This document shows, piece after piece, positions 37,617 to 45,912 of a DNA stretch of 64,000 bases. How positions within the stretch are numbered: the stretch's first letter is position 1; each line of letters opens with the position of its first letter. The notes beneath the pieces are model-generated. The model did no database searches, was not told where the DNA came from, and saw only the letters and a program-made list of their open reading frames with translations. Location: positions 1 through 64,000 of the forward strand of contig CALJVL010000008.1 in assembly GCA_937773775.1 (NCBI GenBank), written 5' to 3'. The position numbers were made by a program, and so were the translations under genes. Origin of the DNA: an uncultured Flavobacterium sp. Lineage in GTDB: Bacteria; Bacteroidota; Bacteroidia; Flavobacteriales; Flavobacteriaceae.

Positions 37617-38642
37617 TTATATTTTTATAGATGACTCTCTCGTTATTAGTGTTGTTTCTAACTCAATTGTTCTAGGAATAAATGCTTTACCCACTTTATG
37701 GCAATTCATTTCCTCTAACAGTAAATTAAAAGCTTCTATGCCCATTGAATGACTTGGCTGGTCAACAGTACTTAATTTTGGAGTAAGCACTTGCGATATG
37801 AACCAGTTACTAAAACCTATTACCGCCACTTGTTGAGGAACTTTCACTTTATTATCATTAAAATAGGTGAGGACGCCAGCAGCAACTAAATCTGTAATTG
37901 CAAATACGCCGTCCACGTCTGGATGCTCATCTACAATTTGTTTTGCAAAATCGATTCCTTCCTGAAAAGTAACGCTTTCACATGCGTACACCAGCTTTGA
38001 ATCAAAAGGTATATTGTTCTTTTCTAATGCTTTTTTATATCCAATAAAACGATCAATGGCATTCTGAGGATTTAATGGACCTCTAATATGAGCTATTTTT
38101 CTGCACCCATTATCAATTAAATGCTGAACGGCGCTAAAAGCTGCTTTTTGATCATCAATAATCACTTTAGAACATTTAGATAGTTTTGATATTTTATCAA
38201 ACATTACAAAGGGTATTTTTCTGTCAATTATTGCCCTTATGTGATCGTCATTATTTGACTCGTTTGAAAGTGACATCAGTATTCCGTCTACTCTTTTATT
38301 TATAAGTAGTTCCACTTGTTTTTTCTCTAGTGCTAAGGTTTCGTTAGACTGTAGAATAATAACTAAATACTCGTTTTTTTCTGCTTCATCAATAATGGCA
38401 TTTATAACATTGGAAAAAAAGTGATGGACTACTTCGGGCACTATCAAACCGATAGTTTTTGATTCCCTAGTTCTTAGGTTGACTGCAAAACTATTGGGAG
38501 TATAATGTAATTTTTGTGCAAGTTCAATAACTGCTTTCTTAGTTTTTTCGCTTACATCGGGATAGTTTTTTAACGCTTTAGAAACGGTTGTTATCGAAAT
38601 GCCTAATTTGGAGGCAATTTCTTTAAGAGTGATGTCTTTCAT
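37617..38642 (-). CDS. LacI-family regulator, sugar locus copy 1
   Basis: This is a 341-residue LacI-type regulator. The HTH and hinge read TLKEIASKLGISITTVSKAL and TPNSFAVNLRTRESKTIGL. The effector domain has VDGILMSLSNESN, VQHLIDNGCRKIAHIRGP and VAVIGFSNW. Its first 65 residues are nearly the same as those of the regulator at 38944, while the effector-domain C-termini differ, so both may bind the same operator but sense different sugars. It is convergent with queG and has no operator of the CGAAAACG type upstream. It probably controls the adjacent sugar genes through the paired operators at 45797, 48286 and 62047; this is inference. Confidence 0.9.
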   Translation of the reverse strand: MKDITLKEIASKLGISITTVSKALKNYPDVSEKTKKAVIELAQKLHYTPNSFAVNLRTRESKTIGLIVPEVVHHFFSNVINAIIDEAEKNEYLVIILQSNETLALEKKQVELLINKRVDGILMSLSNESNNDDHIRAIIDRKIPFVMFDKISKLSKCSKVIIDDQKAAFSAVQHLIDNGCRKIAHIRGPLNPQNAIDRFIGYKKALEKNNIPFDSKLVYACESVTFQEGIDFAKQIVDEHPDVDGVFAITDLVAAGVLTYFNDNKVKVPQQVAVIGFSNWFISQVLTPKLSTVDQPSHSMGIEAFNLLLEEMNCHKVGKAFIPRTIELETTLITRESSIKI

Positions 38643-38943
38643 AAACTAAATTTCTGACAGTTTGAAGGTATAAAGTATCTTTTTATATAATTAGTCGATT
38701 GTGTGAAACCTTGTCTGCTTTTGGAATGTACTAAAAGTGTTACTTGATTACCTAATTTATTTAGTACCAAGGTATAGATTTTAATCTAAGATTTCCTTTA
38801 TATTAAATAAATATATTCGTGGTAGCTTAAAACTTTGTGATTTTCTCGCGTTACAGTAAGACAGTTAATTTTGAAAAATATAAAAGACTTAACATCCTTA
38901 ATATTTTAATTGTAGATGATGTTACTTTACTAATTATCAGATA
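38643..38943. other. Spacer between the two LacI genes
   Basis: These 301 bp of AT-rich DNA lie upstream of the left LacI gene. I see no ORF, no terminator with a good stem, no CGAAAACG-type operator and no clear -7 element. Confidence 0.5.
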
Positions 38944-39963
38944 TTAAGCAGATCCTCTTTCTATTATACTTGTTTCTATTTCGATTGACTGAAAAGAAAT
39001 GGGCTTGTTGTTCTTTTTAAGTTCTATTTCATCAAATAAGATAGAAGCTGCTTTTTTTCCTATTTTATATCCAGGTTGATCGATTGTAGTTAGTTTAGGA
39101 CTAATTACTTCAGACATAAACGAGTTGCAAAACCCAAAAACGGCGATTTTTTTAGGGATTTCGATGTTCACATCATTTAAGTACTTGACTATACCAATAG
39201 CCACTAAATCTGTTATGGCAAAAATAGCATCTAAATCAGGATGTTCAGCTACAGCTTGTTGCGCATTTCTGTATCCATCTTCGAAATCGGTATTGTTATC
39301 GCAGAGGTATACTAAAGAAGAATCATACATAATATTATTATCTTCAAGTGCTTTTTTATACCCTAGAAAGCGGTCAATTGAATTTTGAGGCATCAATGAT
39401 CCTCGAAAGTGTGCAATCTTTTTGTGTCCTTTTTTAATAAGATTATGTACTGCATTATAAGCAGCTTTTCTGTCATTGATTACGACTTTAGAACAGTTAA
39501 TCAATTTTGCTATTTTGTCAAAAAGAACAAGCGGTGTTTTGTTATTGATTATGTTTTTAATGTGTTCAAACTCTCCAGTTTCGTTTGAAAGTGACATGAG
39601 AATTCCATCTACTCTTTTATTAAGTAAAAGTTCGATCTGTTTTTTTTCAACATCTAATTTTTCATTAGAGCGTAAAAGGATGACAAGATAATCCCTTTTT
39701 TCAGCCTCTGCCAGTACTCCCTCAAATACTTTTGAAAAAAAATTATAGTCCACAGTTGGTAAGATCAGTCCAATAGTTTTGGATTGCCTTGTTCTTAGGT
39801 TTACAGCAAAGCTATTAGGGGTGTAATTTAGTTTATCAGCTAAATCGATAATTTTATTTTTAGTTTTTTCGCTAACATCAGGGTAGTTTTTTAGCGCCTT
39901 TGAAACTGTAGTTATAGAGACTCCTAATTGGGTTGCAATTTGTTTTAGCGTTACGTCTTTCAT
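38944..39963 (-). CDS. LacI-family regulator, sugar locus copy 2
   Basis: This is a 339-residue LacI-type regulator and sister of the one at 37617. The HTH is TLKQIATQLGVSITTVSKAL and the hinge TPNSFAVNLRTRQSKTIGL. The effector domain includes VVINDRKAAYNAVHNLI and KIAVFGFCNS. It is read in the same direction as the GH13-fructokinase-MFS-GH32 group and is the nearest regulator to it, 149 bp past the GH13 stop. Promoter and operator were not seen in that gap, so it may be expressed by read-through or from a weak promoter. The tandem pair suggests gene duplication followed by effector divergence. Confidence 0.9.
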   Translation of the reverse strand: MKDVTLKQIATQLGVSITTVSKALKNYPDVSEKTKNKIIDLADKLNYTPNSFAVNLRTRQSKTIGLILPTVDYNFFSKVFEGVLAEAEKRDYLVILLRSNEKLDVEKKQIELLLNKRVDGILMSLSNETGEFEHIKNIINNKTPLVLFDKIAKLINCSKVVINDRKAAYNAVHNLIKKGHKKIAHFRGSLMPQNSIDRFLGYKKALEDNNIMYDSSLVYLCDNNTDFEDGYRNAQQAVAEHPDLDAIFAITDLVAIGIVKYLNDVNIEIPKKIAVFGFCNSFMSEVISPKLTTIDQPGYKIGKKAASILFDEIELKKNNKPISFQSIEIETSIIERGSA

Positions 39964-40112
39964 TTATGGACCACCGGATTTAGAAAATATAAAAACTGAT
40001 TCTTCAAAACAAACGTACAATTTTATTCATTGTAATTATTCTAAAGAAACAGTTATGTTTAAAATTCGATGTTCAATTGTGATGAAATAGACCCCAAGTA
40101 TTTCTCAGGAAA

Positions 40113-41813
40113 TTAATCTAACGCAATGATCATTGCCTCATATGGTCTTAGCAGACTATTTTCAAGTTTTTTGTAGTCGTTATAGTTACTCAATATTATT
40201 TTATAGTTTCCTAAATCGAGATTTAAATTATAGTCAGCGATTTTATCTGTAAAGTTCAATAATATCAAGAGTTTCTTGCCGTTTAATTCCCTAGTATAGC
40301 TATATACGTTGGGGTTTTCTCTGTCCAACAAGCTATATCTGCCATAAACAAGAACGGGATTTTGTTTGCGTAATTGAATTAGTTTTCGAAAATAGTTTAA
40401 TACTGATTTGGGGTTAATTTCTTGCGCTTCAGCATTTATAACTTCGAAGTTCGGATTTACTTTTAACCATGGTTTTCCTGAAGTAAATCCAGAGTTTGTA
40501 GTGGTATCCCATTGAAAGGGGGTTCTGCTATTATCCCTTGCAGTTTGCTTTTGGGCTTCCAAAAAAGATTCTAAATCTCCTCCTTTATTTTTTAGACTAA
40601 TATATTTATTACAAGTTTCTAAATCTCGATATTCGTCTATCGAATTAAATCTCGGATTTATCATCCCTAACTCATCTCCTTGATAATAGAAGGAAGTTCC
40701 CCTCATAGTCAATATAAAAGTGGAAAGCATTTTGGATGAAATTTCTCGGAATTCATTAGAATCATTACCAAACTTGCTTACCATTCTGGGTTGATCATGA
40801 TTAGCAAGAAAAATAGCCAGCCATCCTTTGTCTTTAAACTCAGTGTCATAGCTTGAAAATATTTCTTTGTATTTTACAAGACCAAAGTCATTGAGATGCC
40901 TTCCTATTTCTACACTTTCAAAATGATAAGCGATGTCTAATTCTTTTCGTTCTGGATCAACAAACTTCATAGCCTCAACAGGGGAACTCCCAGCTCCTTC
41001 AGCTACAGTCATCATATCGTATTTACTCAAAACTTCCCTATTCATTTCTTTAATATACTCGTGTAGTCGCGGACCATTGCCGTAATACTTTATGATTTCT
41101 GCAGGCTTGTCTACTATTTCTTTAGGCAATTCAGGAAAACTAGTGTCTTTTGAAATAAATTGAAAAGCATCCATTCTAAATCCATCGATTCCTTTATCAA
41201 GCCAGAACTTCATTATGTCATAAACATCATTTCTTAGCTTAGGATTTTCCCAGTTCAAATCTGGCTGTTTTTCAGAAAAATAATGTAGATAATAGGAATC
41301 TGTCGTTGGGTCATATTTCCAGGCATCACTGTTTACGTCAAACCAGCTCCATCTGTAGTGCGGTTTTCCTTTTTCCGCTGGCCACCAATGGTAATAATCC
41401 CGATACGGGTTGTCTCTCGAGCTTTTGGATTGTAGGAACCATTCATGTTCATCACTACTATGGTTGACTACTAAGTCCATAATTAATTTAATCCCTCGTT
41501 TATGCAGTTCCTGCAGTAAAAGATCAAAATCTTCCATAGTCCCAAAATCGGGCATTATTTCTCGATAATTACTAATGTCATATCCATTGTCGTCATTTGG
41601 AGAAGCGTAAATGGGATTCAGCCATACTGCATCTATACCCAGATTTTGCACATAATCGAGCTTGGATATAATACCTTTAAGATCTCCCACACCGTCGCCG
41701 TTACTATCCTTAAAACTTCTTGGGTATATTTGGTAAACAACAGCTTCCTTCCACCATTTTGAATCTTTAACGGGGATTATTAAATTTTTATTGATTTGAG
41801 CGTTTATAGGCAT
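40113..41813 (-). CDS. GH13 alpha-glucosidase/sucrase-type hydrolase
   Basis: This is a family GH13 glucoside hydrolase of 566 residues. The (beta/alpha)8 barrel motifs are DLVVNHSS, GFRMDAFQF (nucleophile D215), TVAEGAG (acid/base E272) and FLANHDQPR (D340). The calcium-type loop DSNGDGVGDLKGI near residue 37 is typical of oligo-1,6-glucosidase-like members. The residue after the nucleophile is Ala rather than Val (alpha-1,6) or Thr (alpha-1,4), compatible with sucrose or broad specificity. The first residues MPINAQ look like the end of a signal peptide whose start codon is missing. It lies 50 bp after fructokinase. Confidence 0.88.
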   Translation of the reverse strand: MPINAQINKNLIIPVKDSKWWKEAVVYQIYPRSFKDSNGDGVGDLKGIISKLDYVQNLGIDAVWLNPIYASPNDDNGYDISNYREIMPDFGTMEDFDLLLQELHKRGIKLIMDLVVNHSSDEHEWFLQSKSSRDNPYRDYYHWWPAEKGKPHYRWSWFDVNSDAWKYDPTTDSYYLHYFSEKQPDLNWENPKLRNDVYDIMKFWLDKGIDGFRMDAFQFISKDTSFPELPKEIVDKPAEIIKYYGNGPRLHEYIKEMNREVLSKYDMMTVAEGAGSSPVEAMKFVDPERKELDIAYHFESVEIGRHLNDFGLVKYKEIFSSYDTEFKDKGWLAIFLANHDQPRMVSKFGNDSNEFREISSKMLSTFILTMRGTSFYYQGDELGMINPRFNSIDEYRDLETCNKYISLKNKGGDLESFLEAQKQTARDNSRTPFQWDTTTNSGFTSGKPWLKVNPNFEVINAEAQEINPKSVLNYFRKLIQLRKQNPVLVYGRYSLLDRENPNVYSYTRELNGKKLLILLNFTDKIADYNLNLDLGNYKIILSNYNDYKKLENSLLRPYEAMIIALD

Positions 41814-41863
41814 GCTTAAAGAGAATTGTGTTAGTATATAAATAGGGCGGTATTCCGAAATAT

Positions 41864-42770
41864 CTATCTAGGATTCATAAATGTAATAATTTCAGCATTT
41901 AATATTTGTGGGTTTGCGCCCTCTTTTTCTGCCACAAGTGCTCCTAAAGCACATGCGAAATCAATAGCTGTTTGAGGGTCATTTTGGGTTAATAGTTTAC
42001 TAATTAAACCTGCCAAAAAAGAATCTCCAGATCCAACAGTGTCTACTACCTTGACTTCGTAACCACTATTGTAATAAAACGTACCGTCATAATATAAAAC
42101 TGCACCGTGGCTCCCTAATGTTACACAGATACGTTTTGTATTTGTTAACTCGGCTATATAAAGGATGTTTTGCTTTAAAGAATGATAAGGTGAATTAAGA
42201 AATTTGCTTATTTCGTATAACTCTTCGTCATTAAATTTTATAAAATCTGACTGCATCATCAATTTAGTAAGCACTTCTTTCTTGTAAAAAGGAGAGCGAA
42301 GGTTCACATCAAACACTTTGTATTTGGCGTAGCCTAATAATTCTAATAAAGTCTTAAAGGAAGTTTCGTCTCTGCAAACAAGACTGCCGTAAATAAAGGC
42401 AGCTGCGTTTTTTACAATACTTCCTATTTCTGGACTGCATTCTATTTTATCCCAAGCTACTGGATAATTTATAGTGTAAGATGCCGATCCTGTATCGTCA
42501 AGTTGAACGACTACTTCGCCCGTTTTATGAGTGCGGTCGACTTGAATATGAGCGGTGCTTACTTTATTTTTGTTTATGAAAGAAAGTAGCTCTTTTCCAA
42601 TTTCATCATTTCCAATACGACTTATTATTTGGGTGTCAATACCTAGTGATGAAAGACGTAAAGGCCACATTTAATGGTGCTCCTCTCCAATTTTCTTGCG
42701 AGTTGGAAACACATCGTATAATACTTCTCCAAAACACACAACGTTTACCTTTTTGAGAATTATTTTCCAT
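41864..42770 (-). CDS. Fructokinase, PfkB family (frameshifted here)
   Basis: This enzyme phosphorylates fructose to fructose 6-phosphate in the cytoplasm. The intact part has the PfkB signature VVDTVGSGDSFLAGLISKLL with the catalytic Asp in GSGDSF, plus RIGNDEIGKELL. The N-terminus VVCFGEVLYDVFPTRKKIGG is present but out of frame. Three insertions (T-run 42750-42754, a duplicated dinucleotide in 42681-42688, an A in 42660-42662) break it and create a stop. Removing four bases gives a 300-residue protein starting at 42770, the normal family length. It overlaps the MFS stop by 11 bases. Confidence 0.85.
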
Positions 42771-44101
42771 TGTTTAGCATTTTATGTTCTAGTTCTTCAA
42801 GGGATATGCCTTTGGTTTCTGGCATCATGAATAAGACAAAGATGAATTTGTAATACCATCATAAAAGCAAAGAAGGCAAATATGGGCCACGGATTTTACT
42901 TTGAATAAATCGATTACCACAAGGGCCTGCCAAAGTTATCAAAGCTGCAAAGATCCAATGTATTCCTGTTCCAAATGATTGTCCATTTGCTCTAACGTTA
43001 TTTGGGAATATTTCGGAAATAAAAACCCAAATAAACCGCTCCTTGACCGATGGCATGAGAAGCAATAAACACAAGAATAGAGACCATCAAAACAACCGGT
43101 CCTAGATTATTAAAAAAGGCTAAGGCAACCATTCCTAAACTTAAAATATAACCAATTGACCCGATTATCATAAGCTGCCTTCTTCCCAAAACATCAATTA
43201 ACTTCATGCCAGCAAGAGTGAAAATTAGGTTAGTAACCCCAATTAAAATGGAATTCATTAGCGATTCTTTAGATCCTAGCCCTGCCATTTCTAATATTTC
43301 AGGGGCATAATATAATATAAAATTAATACCAGATAGTTGATTGAAAAAGGCAATTAAAAAAGCAAGAATTAGGGGTAATTTATATTTGTATGAGAACACT
43401 GTTTCTTTAAAAGAAGAATCTTCAATAAGGTCGTTTTTTATTTCGTAAAAATTGTCCAAAGCATCATCTTTACTGTAAATCATTTCTAGTACCTTCATTG
43501 CGGTTGCATCATCTCTTTTCTTTAGAATTAACCATCTAGGGCTATCTGGTATTTGAGTGATAATTATGCTGTAAACTAGTGCAGGTAAAGCAACAATCCC
43601 GATCATCCAACGCCAGTCGTTAGCTCCTCCAAAACCTTCAAGTAAATAATTGGAAAAGAAGGCAATTAAAATACCGAAAACGATATTAAACTGAAATAAA
43701 GTCCCCAGTTTACCTCTGTTTTCTGGGGTAGAAATTTCGGATATGTAAATCGGTGCCGCTACTGAAGACGCTCCTACACCAATACCACCAATAAATCTGA
43801 AAAACGAAAAAAAGTAGGGATTCGATGCTAATGCCGAACCTATAGCCGACACTAAAAATAATATTCCAATCCAGAATAAAGTTTTTTTACGGCCCCATTT
43901 GTCACAAGGTATCCCTCCCAGTAATGAACCAAGTACAGTTCCCCATAATGCCATGGACATAATGAAGATGCCATGAAATAAGGGCGTTGTGTTCCATAAT
44001 TCTTTTATAGGTAAGTTTGCTCCAGAGATGACGACAGTGTCAAACCCAAATAAAAATCCTGCCACCACTACGGTGAGAGACCAGTTTCTAACTTTATTCA
44101 T
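42760..44101 (-). CDS. MFS sugar porter (frameshifted here)
   Basis: This is an inner-membrane hexose transporter of the sugar porter family with about 12 helices. Family motifs are GSLLGGIPCDKWGRKKTLF (loop 2-3), GVGASSVAAPIYISEISTPENRGKL, QIPDSPRWLILKKRDDATA and LIDVLGRRQLM. Helices 1-10 are intact to about residue 355. The end (IWVFISEIFPNNVRANGQS, then MMPETKGISLEELEHKML) appears only after removing four extra bases near 43034, 42921, 42895 and 42848. The repaired protein has 445 residues. It is placed between GH32 and fructokinase, so fructose or glucose is the likely cargo. Confidence 0.85.
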
Positions 44102-44131
44102 TGACTTTGGTTTATTGGTTTGGTTGTTAGT

Positions 44132-45730
44132 TTAATTTTTATCCCAAATGCTTTTTATATAGTTGATTGAAAAAGCGTTGACTTCTTGATTTTCAGTAGA
44201 TGAGATAGTCAGTTTAGTATATGCTGTGCTTGGAAAAATTTGCTCAGTAAAACTATATATCCCGCCATCTAAAAAGATTTCGATTGAAGACCAATCCATG
44301 ATGATTTGGTAATCGATAGTATTCGAAATTATATTGGGTACAGCTGTTTTATGAATTTGTTTCCCAAAACTTCCTTCAAAATTTACTATTCCAGAATGAC
44401 GTCTGTCGATAGAAAATGTCTTTTGTTTTGCATTGTATTCTATTGCTAAAGAATCTGTGGCGCCATTTGAGAAAACGAGCTTTAAATCCTTGGCTTCTGC
44501 TATAAATTTAATTTCAGACTGATTGAAGTTGGGGTAATTAATTTCTACTTTTTCATCTGCTTGTAATTTGATTGTTTTATTCGAATACTCCTGCTTTAAT
44601 TGGCTTTTTAATTGCTCAATAGGAGTGCTTTTTAAGACATAATCATTATTTATTTTTACAAGGGATAGCTCCCTTGGTAGAGTCATAGCGCTGCGCCAAT
44701 TTTTAGTTGGAGTATCTCTGGCGTAATTCCAGTTGCTCATCCAGCCAATAAAAACACGCTTGTCATCAGGGGTATTGTTATAAGTCACTCCTGCATAATT
44801 ATCCGCTCCTTGATCAATCCACTTGATGTCTTTTTGATCTGTTTTAAAACTTTTACCGTCATAGTCTCCAATAAAATATTGAGTTCCCGAACCTCCATTT
44901 GGGGCGCCGGGGTTAATGCTTATCAATAACACCCATTTCTCTTCTTTAGAGTCGGCTACTTTTAGTTTGAAAATATCAGGACATTCCCAAACGCCTCCGT
45001 GAGCTCCTATATTTCTGCCAAATTCACTTTGAAACTCCCAGTTTATTAAATTTTTGGATGTAAAAAATTGGGCATGATCGCCCGCAACTAAAACTAAATT
45101 CCAAAGATTCGTTTGTGGGTTCCAGAATGCTTTTGGATCTCTGAAATCTTTTTGTGTGCTGTTTTTTATAATTGGGTTCCCATTGTACTTAATCCAAGTA
45201 TTACCTTCATCTAGACTGTAAGCCAGTCCTTGTGTTTGATAATCTTTTCTGCCAGATTTTTCTCCCTCCATATTATGGTAGGTAAAAATGGCTATCATAG
45301 GAGGATTCTCTTTTGTGCCTAAACCGGAAGTGTTTTTTAAATCAATAACAGTACTCCCTGAAAAAATCAGTCCTAGTTTGTCTGGGAATAATGCTATTTT
45401 TTTGTAGTTCCAATGAATTAAATCGTTGCTGATGGCGTGTCCCCAATGCATAGGTCCCCAAACGATATCACCTGGATAATACTGATAAAATAAATGATAG
45501 ACTCCTTTATAATAAACCATCCCATTTGGATCATTCATCCATTTTTTTTCTGGTGTAAAATGAAATTGGGGACGAAAAGGCTCACTGTGATTTTTTGAAG
45601 AATCAACCACTATTTCTTCATTGGAAGTGATTTTTATATCGTTTTTTTCTGATTTATCAATGCAAGACTGAAGCGTTAATGCCAGTAGTAAAGTGCTAAA
45701 AAATAATTTTTTATTTAATTTTATATACAT
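44132..45730 (-). CDS. GH32 fructan/sucrose hydrolase lipoprotein
   Basis: This is a beta-fructosidase of 532 residues (levanase, inulinase or invertase type). The catalytic triad is visible: WMNDPNG (nucleophile D67), FRDPKAF (D198, transition-state stabiliser) and WECPD (acid/base E249). The five-blade propeller is followed by a C-terminal beta-sandwich from about residue 370. The N-terminus LFFSTLLLALTLQSC is a lipoprotein signal with the lipidated Cys at 23; no long acidic export motif follows. It is the first gene of the leftward operon, 67 bp from the large operator palindrome, and would release fructose and glucose for the MFS porter. Confidence 0.93.
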   Translation of the reverse strand: MYIKLNKKLFFSTLLLALTLQSCIDKSEKNDIKITSNEEIVVDSSKNHSEPFRPQFHFTPEKKWMNDPNGMVYYKGVYHLFYQYYPGDIVWGPMHWGHAISNDLIHWNYKKIALFPDKLGLIFSGSTVIDLKNTSGLGTKENPPMIAIFTYHNMEGEKSGRKDYQTQGLAYSLDEGNTWIKYNGNPIIKNSTQKDFRDPKAFWNPQTNLWNLVLVAGDHAQFFTSKNLINWEFQSEFGRNIGAHGGVWECPDIFKLKVADSKEEKWVLLISINPGAPNGGSGTQYFIGDYDGKSFKTDQKDIKWIDQGADNYAGVTYNNTPDDKRVFIGWMSNWNYARDTPTKNWRSAMTLPRELSLVKINNDYVLKSTPIEQLKSQLKQEYSNKTIKLQADEKVEINYPNFNQSEIKFIAEAKDLKLVFSNGATDSLAIEYNAKQKTFSIDRRHSGIVNFEGSFGKQIHKTAVPNIISNTIDYQIIMDWSSIEIFLDGGIYSFTEQIFPSTAYTKLTISSTENQEVNAFSINYIKSIWDKN

Positions 45731-45796
45731 TAAATTAAGGTTTTAATTTTTATAATGATAAAATTAAGATTCATTTTGAATTAATTGCATTTGAAA

Positions 45797-45838
45797 AAAT
45801 CGATAACGTTTTCGAAATTTCGAAAACGTTATCGATTT
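45797..45838. promoter_or_regulatory. Paired LacI operators between GH32 and GH65 (42-bp perfect palindrome)
   Basis: Two LacI-type sites, CGATAACGTTTTCG (45801-45814) and CGAAAACGTTATCG (45821-45834), face each other with centres 20 bp apart. Together they form an uninterrupted 42-bp palindrome. They lie in the divergent GH32/GH65 promoter region. Similar pairs occur at 48286 and 62047. Confidence 0.88.
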
Positions 45839-45879
45839 GGATTTTTATTAAATGAAGAGGCGTTATACAATATTTTATA

Positions 45880-45887
45880 TAAGTTTG
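45880..45887 (+). promoter_or_regulatory. -7 element of the GH65 gene
   Basis: TAAGTTTG matches TAnnTTTG, 26 bases before the GH65 ATG. The operator centres lie 52.5 and 72.5 bp upstream of its first base. No clear -33 element is present, as expected for an activated promoter. Confidence 0.5.
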
Positions 45888-45912
45888 AGACTTATTTAAA
45901 AAGCAAAATATT

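Noticed and set aside
42859..43074. Separate 71-residue gene
   Set aside because: It is the out-of-frame end of the MFS porter (FISEIFPNNVRANGQSFGTG), joined after removing inserted bases.
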